From the NCBI GenBank assembly GCA_035943995.1, contig DASZBS010000131.1, positions 1 through 60,331 of the forward strand: a DNA stretch of 60,331 nt, given 5' to 3'. Below are positions 8,629-16,447 of the stretch, piece after piece. The DNA is from Vulcanimicrobium sp035943995 (GTDB taxonomy: Bacteria > Vulcanimicrobiota > Vulcanimicrobiia > Vulcanimicrobiales > Vulcanimicrobiaceae). The notes under the pieces are model-generated. The model had not been told where the DNA came from and searched no databases. It worked only from the letters and a program-made list of their open reading frames with translations. The position numbers were made by a program, and so were the translations under genes. Numbering within the stretch: the first letter of the stretch is position 1; each line of letters begins with the position of its first letter.

Positions 8629-9434
8629 TATCCCAACGGTCCGCTATGCTTCTCCAGCAGCGACCACGCTTCACCGCTGAACGTGCGCTTCATATCGGCA
8701 TAGAACGGCTTCAACTTGGCGCGGAACGGCGCGCTGTCGCCGATGTCGTTGACGGTCAGTCCCTGCTCCGCGAGTTTCTTGCGAAGCGTCGTGTCGCCGT
8801 GCAGCATGTCCTCGCGTTGGTGGAGGCCCGCGAGGTCGATCTCGCGATTCAAGATCGCCTGGAGGTCGGGGGTAAGCGCCTTGTACGCTTCCAAGTTTGC
8901 GACAGGATACAGGTTGCCCCAGATGTGATTGGTCATGCTGAGGTACTTCGTGGGCTCGTACCATTTCGACGACTCGATGATCGCCAGCGGAACCTCGACC
9001 GAATCCACGATCTTCGTCTGCAGCGCCACGTAGGTTTCGGCCGGGTTCACGGTGGTCGGCGCCGCGCCGAGCGTTTTGAACATGTCGACGTACAGCCTAG
9101 CGCCGGGCGTGCGGATCTTCAGTCCCGCGATGTCTTCGACAGCCTTGATCGGCCGCAGGCTCGTCGCGATCTGCCGGAAGCCGTTGACCCAGCATTTGCC
9201 GAACGCGTAGATGCCCTTGTCGAGCATCTGCTTGCGAACCAGGTCGCCGAGCGGCCCGTCGATCGCCGCCAGAGCGGCCTGCTGGGTGTGAAACGCAAAC
9301 CCGACGTCCTCGATCGCGGCGTCGGGAACCACCGTCGACATGATACCGGAGCTGCCGACGTACATTTGGATCGCACCCGATCGCAGTTGCGCCACAGACG
9401 ATTCGTCGCCGCCGAGCAAGCCGTTCGGAATCAA
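8628..9434 (-). pseudogene. TRAP transporter substrate-binding protein (DctP type), 5'-truncated
   Basis: The 268-codon frame aligns by eye with the middle and end of DctP-type periplasmic solute receptors: IPNGLLGGDESSVAQLRSGAIQM, AGLKIRTPGARLYVDMFKTLGA, PAETYVALQTKIVDSVE and SMTNHIWG. It lacks the signal peptide and roughly the first 60 residues of the family. The only start is TTG at 9434, without a ribosome site, and an in-frame TAG lies eight codons upstream behind an A8 tract. Without export the product cannot serve as a receptor. No DctQ or DctM membrane gene is present. I read it as a decayed gene; a long deletion or an assembly error at the A8 tract are alternatives. Confidence 0.7.
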
Positions 9435-9458
9435 ACGTTTTTTTTGTGCTTTTATCTA

Positions 9459-9475
9459 GTGAAAGCCACTTTCAC
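9459..9475. promoter_or_regulatory. Perfect 7-3-7 palindrome, possible IclR operator
   Basis: GTGAAAG-CCA-CTTTCAC is a perfect inverted repeat between the TRAP remnant/IclR pair and the divergent lipoprotein gene. Size and placement suit an operator for the adjacent IclR regulator. Binding is inference. Confidence 0.45.
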
Positions 9476-9564
9476 ACCGTCCGCAATCGAGCTTCGTGGA
9501 AGTTTCTTTCAGCCCTTTCGAGCGCGACGAAAGGCGCGGTTCGAAAACGCCGGAAGAGACGCTC

Positions 9565-10011
9565 ATGACGTTCCTGCGCAGCGTGACCGCCGCGAGCGCG
9601 GTGGCCGTGCTACTCGCCGCGTGCGGTCCGCATCAACCCTTCGCGCTATCCGGCGACGATCAGAAGCGGTTCGGCGACCGCGTCCTGCGCGTCACCGCGG
9701 CCGGCCGTCCGCTGATATTCGGGGTTCACGACTGCACGGTGTACCAGGCGCGCACCGCGCACGACGACATCATCGGGTGGGACGTCGTGCTGCGGTCCGA
9801 CTGGGGCGGGGGATATCCCAAGTTCATGACCTCATGCACGGGCGAAGCCATTCGATACGACGGCCGGTACGTGCGCGTGTTTCTGTGCGCGCAAGCGATC
9901 GGAGCGGGCGGCGGATGCGCCGGCGGCGGCGACTATCGTCGTACGGCCGACGGCCGCCACCGCTGGGAGATATCCAAGGACACGGTGCACTGGCGGACGC
10001 TGCCGCCATAA
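9565..10011 (+). CDS. Putative lipoprotein of unknown function
   Basis: 148 residues. The start ATG has GGAAGAG at good distance upstream. The N-terminus has a short hydrophobic stretch ending in the lipobox LLAAC (Cys about residue 18), so it should be lipidated and membrane anchored. The mature part has four or more cysteines (HDCTVY, TSCTG, LCAQA, GGCAG) that could form disulfides outside the cytoplasm, and ends KDTVHWRTLPP. No family was recognised. Nothing in the neighbourhood (divergent TRAP remnant, aquaporin downstream) tells its role. Confidence 0.65.
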   Translation: MTFLRSVTAASAVAVLLAACGPHQPFALSGDDQKRFGDRVLRVTAAGRPLIFGVHDCTVYQARTAHDDIIGWDVVLRSDWGGGYPKFMTSCTGEAIRYDGRYVRVFLCAQAIGAGGGCAGGGDYRRTADGRHRWEISKDTVHWRTLPP

Positions 10012-10132
10012 GAAACTAAATGCCTAGTGCGAAACAGGCACCCCGGCGCCGGCGGCTGAACCGTCCAGCCGAGGAACCGCCAGCTTCCCGAGCGAACGGG
10101 ACGCGCGCTCGCACGATCGGAGGTCCAGCATC

Positions 10133-10870
10133 ATGCCTCTTTCCAGACGGCTCGCAGCCGAAGTGTTCGGGACGTTCTGGTTGACGTTCGGCGGGTGCGG
10201 CAGCGCGGTGCTCGCCGCCGGCTTCCCGGCATTGGGCATCGGCTTTGCGGGCGTCGCGCTCGCGTTCGGGCTGACGCTGCTGACGATGGTCTACGCGATC
10301 GGCCCGATCTCCGGCTGTCACATCAACCCGGCGGTGACCGTCGGCTTGTGGGCGGCAAAGCGCTTTCCCGCCAAAGAGATCTTGCCGTACTGGGGCGCGC
10401 AGCTCGCCGGCGCGCTGATCGCAGGCGCACTGCTGCTCGTCATCGCGAGCGGTAAGGCGGGCTTCGACGTCCACGCCGGGTTCGCGAGCAACGGGTTCGG
10501 CGCGCATTCACCGGGCGGCTACACGATGATCGCCGTCATCGTCACCGAGCTCGTTCTGACGTTCATGTTTCTGTTCGTCATCCTCGGCGCGACGGAAAAG
10601 CGGGCACCAGCGGGTTTCGCCGGCATCGCGATCGGTCTCTCGCTCACGCTGATCCACCTCATCAGCATCCCGGTGGACAACACGTCAGTGAACCCCGCGC
10701 GCAGCACAGGCGTAGCGATCTACGCAGGCGGCGACTTCGTCGCGCAGTTGTGGCTGTTCTGGGTGATGCCGATCATCGGGGCCGCGCTGGCGGGCTTCGT
10801 CTATTCGGCGCTTTTCGCACAAGAACCGGAAGAAGTCCCCGAACGCGTGCGCCTGTCGCGCGAGGGATAG
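10133..10870 (+). CDS. aqpZ: Aquaporin Z
   Basis: 245 residues with six hydrophobic helices and the two NPA half-helix motifs of the MIP family: HINPAVTVG (about residues 62-70) and SVNPARSTG (about 185-193). The segment GGCGSAVLAAGFP and length match bacterial AqpZ rather than GlpF. It conducts water through the inner membrane. The ATG is preceded by GGAGGT about ten bases upstream. It stands alone, with a strong hairpin directly after its stop. The C-terminal tail (about 20 residues, Glu/Arg rich) is longer than usual. Confidence 0.93.
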   Translation: MPLSRRLAAEVFGTFWLTFGGCGSAVLAAGFPALGIGFAGVALAFGLTLLTMVYAIGPISGCHINPAVTVGLWAAKRFPAKEILPYWGAQLAGALIAGALLLVIASGKAGFDVHAGFASNGFGAHSPGGYTMIAVIVTELVLTFMFLFVILGATEKRAPAGFAGIAIGLSLTLIHLISIPVDNTSVNPARSTGVAIYAGGDFVAQLWLFWVMPIIGAALAGFVYSALFAQEPEEVPERVRLSREG

Positions 10871-10873
10871 CCG

Positions 10874-10938
10874 CTACCGCGAGCCGGCCGATGACGAAAC
10901 GGCTTCGAGCGTTGCTCGAAGCCGGTCGTCCGCGGTAG
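10874..10938. terminator. Nested hairpin, likely bidirectional terminator
   Basis: The inner stem CGGCTTCGAGC (10900-10910) pairs perfectly with GCTCGAAGCCG (10914-10924) over a three-base loop. An outer stem CTACCGCG (10874-10881) pairs with CGCGGTAG (10931-10938). It lies between the convergent aqpZ and bactofilin-like genes. There is no U-tract, so the termination role is inferred from place and stability. Confidence 0.6.
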
Positions 10939-10991
10939 TGCGTTCGCGTATTCGGTTGTACGGTGCGTGCGCGCGTTTGTTTCGTGCGTCG

Positions 10992-11420
10992 TCAGGCGGT
11001 GACGAGTTCCCCGCCCGGCCGTACGGCGAGGTCCCCGTTCACCGAACCGTTCCGGATCATCAGCCCGCCTTCGATCAGCGCGTCGCCGTTGACGTCGCCG
11101 GCCACGTACGCGACGCCGCCGGCACGCACGATCAGCCCGCCGTTGACGTCGCCGATGATCTGCACCTGCGCGCCCTGTTCGACGAGGACGTCGCCCGAGA
11201 CGCCGCCGTTGATCTGCGCGACGGCGCGCGCGCGCACGGCAATATCTCCCAATACCTCGCCGTCGACGCGTACGGTCGAGCCGGGCTGGACGTTGAGATC
11301 GCCCGAGACGTCGCCCGCGACGTGGGCCGCCGCCACGCACGCGGCGACGACGTCGCCGGGGCCGGCGAAGCCCGCCCGGCGCAAATACTGCTCGAAGAAC
11401 TCGTCGGCCGATGAGGACAT
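10992..11420 (-). CDS. Bactofilin-like polymer-forming protein
   Basis: 142 residues. After a short helical N-terminus the protein consists of six or so repeats of about 16-17 residues with a G-x-V-x-G-D-hydrophobic core (GDVSGDLNV, GEVLGDIAV, GGVSGDVLV, GDVNGGLIV, GDVNGDALI, GSVNGDLAV). This pattern predicts a right-handed beta-helix as in bactofilins and other polymer-forming cytoskeletal proteins. There is no signal peptide. A role in cell shape or scaffold building is usual for the family but cannot be shown here. It is divergent from the carbonic anhydrase gene. Confidence 0.7.
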   Translation of the reverse strand: MSSSADEFFEQYLRRAGFAGPGDVVAACVAAAHVAGDVSGDLNVQPGSTVRVDGEVLGDIAVRARAVAQINGGVSGDVLVEQGAQVQIIGDVNGGLIVRAGGVAYVAGDVNGDALIEGGLMIRNGSVNGDLAVRPGGELVTA

Positions 11421-11527
11421 GCGAAACGCTCCTGTTCGAAGGTGACGCGTGATGTACGGTCCGTCCGGGGGCCGGGTTTCACCGGCGCCCAGGGCTGTCG
11501 TTCCCGCGCGGCCAACGGGAGCGCCTC

Positions 11528-12022
11528 GTGAGCTCCGCCATCGACGAACTCCTCGGCAACGCCCGCACGCACGAAGCCGACTTCGAAGGCCCCCGCGCGG
11601 TCGTGCCCGCCAAGCACGTCGCCATCGTGACGTGCATGGACTCGCGGATCGACAACTTCCGGATCTTCGGCCTCGAATCGGGCGAAGCGCACATCCTGCG
11701 CAATGCCGGCGGCCTCGTCACCGACGACGTGCTGCGTTCGCTCGTCCTCTCGCAGCGGCTGCTCCAAACGCGCGAGGTGATCCTCATGCACCACACCAAC
11801 TGCGGGCTGCACCGCACGGACGAAGCTGCGCTGCGCGACGCGATCGCCGCCGAGACCGGGCAGGCGCCGCCGTACGCGTTCGGCGCGTTCGAGGACATCG
11901 ACGCCGCGGTGCGCACCGCGATCGCGCGCGTGCGCGACCACCCGTTTCTGCCGCACCGCGACCACGTGCGCGGTTTCGTCTACGAGGTCGAGACCGGCCA
12001 CCTGCGCGAAGTGATCGCCTGA
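11528..12022 (+). CDS. Beta-carbonic anhydrase
   Basis: 164 residues beginning at GTG 11528 with GGGAG upstream. The zinc ligands are visible: Cys36 in TCMDSRID (with Asp38 and Arg40 of the catalytic dyad), and His89 and Cys92 in HHTNCG. The stretch ILRNAGG (56-62) is also typical. The enzyme interconverts CO2 and bicarbonate in the cytoplasm. The short length matches the mycobacterial/plant-like short beta class. Bicarbonate supply could serve the biotin-dependent carboxylase encoded further right, but the genes are not linked. Confidence 0.92.
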   Translation: MSSAIDELLGNARTHEADFEGPRAVVPAKHVAIVTCMDSRIDNFRIFGLESGEAHILRNAGGLVTDDVLRSLVLSQRLLQTREVILMHHTNCGLHRTDEAALRDAIAAETGQAPPYAFGAFEDIDAAVRTAIARVRDHPFLPHRDHVRGFVYEVETGHLREVIA

Positions 12023-12032
12023 TTCTCAGTCG

Positions 12033-12395
12033 TTACCGCCCTGCGTGCACCAGCATCCACGTCGCGAAGACGCCGACCACGCCTGCACCGTGAATCAGCA
12101 GCTGCGGGATGTTGCCGCGACGTTGTCTTGCCAGTATCAGGTCTGCGGCCGGCGCGATGATGCAGACGAGAAGCCCGGCGTCCATCGCATTGCGATCGTC
12201 CTCCAGCACGGCCCACAACAGGAACGCCCCCATCACGAGATCGCGAGCGGCGATCGCGCGGACGTAGGCGAGCGTATCCGCATCGTCCGTCGGAATGCCG
12301 TACGTGAACGTCGACCGCCGCGGCCACGTCAGCGCTGCCGCGCCGATGCCGAGCACGGCGACCGACCCGGCTCCCGCGAGCGTTCTGCCTAACAC
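12033..12395 (-). CDS. Small membrane protein, DUF4267-like
   Basis: 120 residues with about four hydrophobic segments (residues 5-23, 52-65, 72-88, 98-116). The arrangement with a YVRAIAARDLVMG segment resembles the DUF4267 family of small integral membrane proteins; this is recognition by pattern only. It starts with GTG seven bases inside the end of the upstream DUF2867 gene, so the two are probably translated together. The function is unknown. Confidence 0.6.
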   Translation of the reverse strand: MLGRTLAGAGSVAVLGIGAAALTWPRRSTFTYGIPTDDADTLAYVRAIAARDLVMGAFLLWAVLEDDRNAMDAGLLVCIIAPAADLILARQRRGNIPQLLIHGAGVVGVFATWMLVHAGR

Positions 12396-13831
12396 GCTTC
12401 TGCCGCTTCCGCTTCCGCTACGATGCGCGACGCCATGTTCCCGAAGATGAACTCGTGGAACGGCAAGACGGCATACCAGTAGAGGAAGCCGAACGCGCCG
12501 CGCGGATCGAAGAACGCCGTCTGTCGCAGCGAGGTGCTTCCGTCGTCACGCGCCGTCGTCTCGAACTCCAGCCACGCTTCGCCCGGAAGCTTCATCTCGG
12601 CGCGCAGCCGGAGCAGTTCGTACGGCCGATACGCTTCGACGCGCCAGAAGTCGACCGCGTCGCCCACGCGCAATGCGGTCGCGGAGCGGCGCCCGCGACG
12701 CGTCCCGATGCCGCCGACGAGCCGGTCGAGAACACCGCGCAGCTCCCAAAGCCAATCGGCGTAGAGCCACCCGCGCTTGCCGCCCAAGCTGGTGAACACG
12801 CCAAACACGTTTCGGGGCGCCGCGGTCGTGACGCGCTCGCGGCGGTCGACCAGCATCCCTTGCGTCGCGCCCGAGAACTGGCCCGGCAGCGTCTTGACGT
12901 CGAACGCGTCGAACCACGTCGTCTCCGGGCCGTCCGCGTCGGAACGGTCCAGCGCGCGGTTCACGGCGTCGTCGTAACCGATCGGCACGATGTCCGGGAA
13001 CAAGCGGCCCGCGGCATCATCGCGCACGACGACTTCGTTGGCGAGCCCGTCGATCAGCGGGCGCGCGATCGATGCGGGGATCGGCGTGACGATGTGCACC
13101 CAGTACGATGAAAGCCGCGGCGTGAACACCGGCACGATCAGCAGCTTGCGCACCAGCCCGCGGATGCGCGCGTAGCGGCGCATCATGTCGCCGTACGAGA
13201 GCACGTCCGAACACCCGATCTCGACGATACGCCCCGCACTCTCCGGTGCCGCAAGGGCCGCGACGAGATACGCGATCACGTCGAGCACGTGGATCGGCTG
13301 GATCCGCGTGGTCACCCACTTCGGCGCAATCATCACCGGCAGCCGCTCGGTGAGATAACGCACCATCTCGAACGAAACGCTGCCCGACCCGACGATGATC
13401 GCCGCGCGAAACTCCGTCACGGGGACACCGGCCGCACCGAGCAGCGCACCGACCTCGTGCCGGCTGCGCAGATGCCGCGACAGCCGCGGGCCGTCCTCAC
13501 CGAGACCGCCGAGATAGACGATGCGTTCGATCCCTGCGCTGCGGGCTGCCTCGCCGAAGATCGTCGCCGCTTCACGGTCGCGCCGGGTAAAATCGCGCCG
13601 CGCATCGCTCATCGAATGGATCAAGTAGTACGCGACGGTGCAGCCGCGCATCGCGGCGAGCAGGCTTTCGCGGTCGAACACGTCGCCCGCGGCGACCTCG
13701 ACGCCTGGAAAACGGTCGGTCAATCGCGCAGCGTCGCGCGCGAAACAGCGCACCGTGTGCCCGGCTTGCGTGAGCGCGGGCACGAGCCTCCCGCCGATGT
13801 AGCCGGTCGCGCCGGTAACTAGAACGCGCAT
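12389..13831 (-). CDS. NAD(P)-binding SDR-like protein with DUF2867 domain
   Basis: About 480 residues. The N-terminal Rossmann domain has GATGYIGG (residues 6-13) and resembles atypical short-chain dehydrogenases/NmrA-like proteins (AYYLIHSM, IVYLGGLGEDG, FRAAIIVGSGS). The C-terminal part from about residue 320 (WLYADWLWELRGVLDRLVGG, VGDAVDFWRVEAY, WLEFE) matches the DUF2867 domain fused to such proteins in many bacteria. It is likely an NAD(P)-dependent oxidoreductase of unknown substrate. A GTG one codon earlier could also start it. It overlaps the small membrane gene downstream. Confidence 0.85.
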   Translation of the reverse strand: MRVLVTGATGYIGGRLVPALTQAGHTVRCFARDAARLTDRFPGVEVAAGDVFDRESLLAAMRGCTVAYYLIHSMSDARRDFTRRDREAATIFGEAARSAGIERIVYLGGLGEDGPRLSRHLRSRHEVGALLGAAGVPVTEFRAAIIVGSGSVSFEMVRYLTERLPVMIAPKWVTTRIQPIHVLDVIAYLVAALAAPESAGRIVEIGCSDVLSYGDMMRRYARIRGLVRKLLIVPVFTPRLSSYWVHIVTPIPASIARPLIDGLANEVVVRDDAAGRLFPDIVPIGYDDAVNRALDRSDADGPETTWFDAFDVKTLPGQFSGATQGMLVDRRERVTTAAPRNVFGVFTSLGGKRGWLYADWLWELRGVLDRLVGGIGTRRGRRSATALRVGDAVDFWRVEAYRPYELLRLRAEMKLPGEAWLEFETTARDDGSTSLRQTAFFDPRGAFGFLYWYAVLPFHEFIFGNMASRIVAEAEAAEAC

Positions 13832-13857
13832 CACTGGTCAGAGCATCGTGGGGCGAG

Positions 13858-14391
13858 CTAAGTTCCCGCCGGGCCGTGCCGCTCGAGAAAAAGGGTGGGA
13901 CGCTCGTTGAAGAGCGCGTGCTCGAAGACGTCGTAGCCGGATTTTTGCGCGACGCGAATCGATGCGAGATTCTCCGGGTCGATCATGCAGACCGTGCGCG
14001 CCGACGCGAACCGGACGTCGCCCCATGCGACGGCAGCATGCACCGCTTCGGTCGCGTAGCCCTGACCGTGAACGCGTGGGGCGAGTGCCCAGCCGAGCTC
14101 CGGTGCATCGCGCATCGAAGCAGCGATGTCGCGCTTGAAGTTCGCGAAGCCGAGCTCGCCGACGAAGCTTCCGCTCGATTTTTCTTCCAGCGCCCAATAG
14201 CCAAAACCCAGCAGCGCCCAATGACCGGTGTACCCCAGTATCCTCGACCACGTCTGCTGCTCCGTCGACGGCTTGCCGCCGATGAAGCGCGTGACCACGG
14301 GATCGGACCACATCGCGAGCGCGTGCTCGAAATCGTCGAGCCGGTGGGCGCGCAGCCTGAGCCGCGCCGTTTCCAAGGTGGGTGCCGTCAT
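13858..14391 (-). CDS. GNAT family N-acetyltransferase (RimJ/RimL-like)
   Basis: 177 residues. It begins LETARLRLRAHRLDDFE, the usual start of RimJ/RimL-type acetyltransferases, and carries the acetyl-CoA pyrophosphate loop RVHGQGYATEAV (about residues 106-117) plus the later NLASIRVAQKSGYD helix. It transfers acetyl from acetyl-CoA to an amine, possibly a protein N-terminus or a small molecule. The ATG is preceded by AAGGGAA. It is the upstream neighbour of the DUF2867 gene on the same strand with 26 bases between them. Confidence 0.88.
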   Translation of the reverse strand: MTAPTLETARLRLRAHRLDDFEHALAMWSDPVVTRFIGGKPSTEQQTWSRILGYTGHWALLGFGYWALEEKSSGSFVGELGFANFKRDIAASMRDAPELGWALAPRVHGQGYATEAVHAAVAWGDVRFASARTVCMIDPENLASIRVAQKSGYDVFEHALFNERPTLFLERHGPAGT

Positions 14392-14496
14392 CGCATTCCC
14401 TTTTGCAGCGAATTCTGCAGGCCTCCCGAACGGGAGCAACGTGGATTTCGACGTGAGCGCAAGCGTGGCGATGCGATGCGGCGCCGAGTAGGCCGC

Positions 14497-14991
14497 ATGA
14501 CGATCGACGAGCGGCCCGACGCGCTGATCGTCACGGCGCCGCTGCTCGCGCGAAGACGTGCGGCCGTGCTCATCGTCGCGACGATCGTCGCTTTCGCCTT
14601 TCTCGGCGCGTATGCGTTCGGCGCGCGAGGTCAGCGGTCGGCGCTCGACGTTGCCGGCATGTGCATCGTTTTCGGCGGCTGCGGATACCTTGCGCTGATC
14701 CTCGCGCTCGACCGGAGCGTCACGACGGTCCGGCGCGATCGAATCGTGGTTCGGCACGGTCCGATCCTGATGTGGCCCGCGATCACGATCGACGCGGCGC
14801 AGGTCGAAGACGTTCATGCGGCGACCCAGACCGCCATCGTGGGGCGCGGCGGGCGCATGGTTCTCGAATCGGTCAACGCGTCGCTCGTGGGCGGCCGTTC
14901 CGTCACGCTCGTCGACGACGCGGGCGACACCGGCGATGCGGAACAGGTCGCGGCGGCGATAACCACGTGGCTGTGGTCGCACCGCGAATGA
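14497..14991 (+). CDS. Membrane protein with two N-terminal helices, unknown
   Basis: 164 residues. Two hydrophobic helices (about residues 21-42 and 52-70) are followed by a soluble segment rich in beta strands (DRIVVRHGPILMWPAITIDAAQVEDV), an arrangement like membrane-anchored PH-like domains; this resemblance is weak. No family was recognised. An upstream in-frame ATG at 14476 is an alternative start. It is divergent from the GNAT gene and convergent with the Cys-motif protein. Confidence 0.5.
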   Translation: MTIDERPDALIVTAPLLARRRAAVLIVATIVAFAFLGAYAFGARGQRSALDVAGMCIVFGGCGYLALILALDRSVTTVRRDRIVVRHGPILMWPAITIDAAQVEDVHAATQTAIVGRGGRMVLESVNASLVGGRSVTLVDDAGDTGDAEQVAAAITTWLWSHRE

Positions 14992-15000
14992 CCGCGGGAC

Positions 15001-15582
15001 TCAACCGCCGATCTGCGGGCCGTAGCCCGCGCGCAGGACGTCGAGCGACGCGGGCGGCGTGATCACCCGCGCGTCGCCGCGCAGCGGGCGCGTGCGATCG
15101 TCGCCGTAGCCCGAGACGACGCTCCAGCTCCGCAGCGCGTCGGACAGCACGACGTACGGCGCGCCGTCGATCTCGACGAACGCGCCGGCCGGGAGGTCGC
15201 GCCACGCCGTCGCGTGCAGGCGCTTGCACCGCCCGTCGAGCCGCTCGCCGTGAAGCCGCGCGTCGATGGCGTCGGCGCCGGCCGCGCCGAGCGCGTCGCG
15301 GTAGCGCCGGTAGTCGGCGCGCCGGCAGAGCGCGCACGGCCGGTGTCCGGCGGCGAGCGCGACGGCCTCGTCGTAAAAGAAGAGCGCGGTCCAGCGCCCG
15401 GGAGCCCACTTCGGCGCGACCCAGCCCTTGTACTCGAGCGCGCACACGATCCAGCGCTTCCCGTTCCACGGCCGCACGACGTCGTGCCCGCGGTGCAGAC
15501 AGCCGCGGTTGCCCATCCACCGGCCGCGCAACGCGGATACGACGATCGCGCCGTAGGGCGTAACGCGATTGCACTCAGGCAC
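15001..15582 (-). CDS. Conserved protein with a GHRPCALCRR cysteine motif, unknown function
   Basis: About 193 residues from GTG 15582. I recognise the motif set NRVTP...RGRWMGNRGCLH, followed by KRWIVC, LFFYDEAVALAAGHRPCALC and RRADY, from a widespread but uncharacterised bacterial family; its CxxC and His residues suggest a metal site. A longer version starting at ATG 15669 would add a hydrophobic leader (AFAVAAFLAAAAPVAW) that could act as a signal anchor, but family conservation as I recall it begins near NRVTP. The longer version would overlap the divergent phosphopantetheinyl transferase start. Confidence 0.65.
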   Translation of the reverse strand: MPECNRVTPYGAIVVSALRGRWMGNRGCLHRGHDVVRPWNGKRWIVCALEYKGWVAPKWAPGRWTALFFYDEAVALAAGHRPCALCRRADYRRYRDALGAAGADAIDARLHGERLDGRCKRLHATAWRDLPAGAFVEIDGAPYVVLSDALRSWSVVSGYGDDRTRPLRGDARVITPPASLDVLRAGYGPQIGG

Positions 15583-15667
15583 CGCACCAGTGTACCACGC
15601 GACCGGCGCGGCGGCGGCGAGGAACGCCGCAACCGCAAACGCAACGTGGCGAACGTGACCCACGCGC

Positions 15668-16447
15668 ATGTGCACGAGCGATAGACCCGACCCGGTCGCG
15701 GATGCTATCCGTCGTTCGATGCCGGCCGGCGCGGTGTTCGCGGGCGGGCCGATCGCCGGCGCGCAACAGCACCTCTACGCGCAAGAGGAAACCGCGATTC
15801 GTCACGCCGTGCCCAAGCGCCGGGCCGAGTTTCGCGCGGGGCGCACGTATGCTCGGGTGGCGTTGCTGGCGCTGGGCGTCGCACCCGTTCCCATCCTCGC
15901 CGGCAACGATCGCGCGCCGGTTTGGCCGCCCGGGATAACGGCCAGCATCACGCACGACGACACGTATTGCGGCGTGATGGCGGCCACGCTTTCCGACTTC
16001 GCGGCCGTGGGCATCGACATTGATTCCGCGACGCCGCTGGACGCCGATCTAGTGTGCGACGTGTGCTCCGCGGCCGAGCTAGAGTATCGCGCCGCGCTCG
16101 AGGAACAGCTCCGCACCGACGTTCCGAAGCTCATTTTCTGCGCGAAGGAGAGCACGTACAAGGCGTATTTCTCGCTCACGCGCGTCGTGCTCGATTTCCC
16201 CGACGTCGAGATTCGGCTTGCGCCCGCGCATGGTGCGTTCACGGCGACCGTGCTCGCGCCCGCGCCCACGATGCCCACGTTTGGGCGCACTCTCGAAGGA
16301 CGCTTCCTCGCCGTCGGCGGACATCTCGTCACCTGGGCGGCGGTTCCCGGCGGCGACGCTATCGCGCTTTCGAAGCGCGATCGTGCCGCCGGATCAGCCG
16401 TTCAGGTGACGTCGGCCGGGGTTACCGGCAGGCGAGGCGCCCGTTGA
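15668..16447 (+). CDS. 4'-phosphopantetheinyl transferase (EntD/Sfp-like)
   Basis: 259 residues. Family motifs appear in order: KRRAEFRAGRTYAR (about residues 49-62), ASITHDDTYCGVM (about 91-103), the magnesium-binding VGIDID (about 113-118), and FCAKESTYKAYF (about 155-166) with the catalytic Glu and Lys. The enzyme transfers phosphopantetheine from CoA to a carrier-protein serine in the cytoplasm. Placement of the motifs fits the EntD-like subgroup. No polyketide, peptide synthetase or carrier protein gene lies in the window, so the client is elsewhere. Starts at 15668 or 15719 are both possible. Confidence 0.88.
   Translation: MCTSDRPDPVADAIRRSMPAGAVFAGGPIAGAQQHLYAQEETAIRHAVPKRRAEFRAGRTYARVALLALGVAPVPILAGNDRAPVWPPGITASITHDDTYCGVMAATLSDFAAVGIDIDSATPLDADLVCDVCSAAELEYRAALEEQLRTDVPKLIFCAKESTYKAYFSLTRVVLDFPDVEIRLAPAHGAFTATVLAPAPTMPTFGRTLEGRFLAVGGHLVTWAAVPGGDAIALSKRDRAAGSAVQVTSAGVTGRRGAR

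Noticed and set aside
8646..10019. 457-codon plus-strand frame across the TRAP remnant and lipoprotein
   Set aside because: Antisense to the TRAP homology and out of frame with the lipoprotein; composition is typical of a shadow.
14422..14435. CTCCCG-AA-CGGGAG inverted repeat between GNAT and the divergent membrane gene
   Set aside because: Six-base arms with a two-base centre are common by chance at this GC content, and no matching regulator is near.
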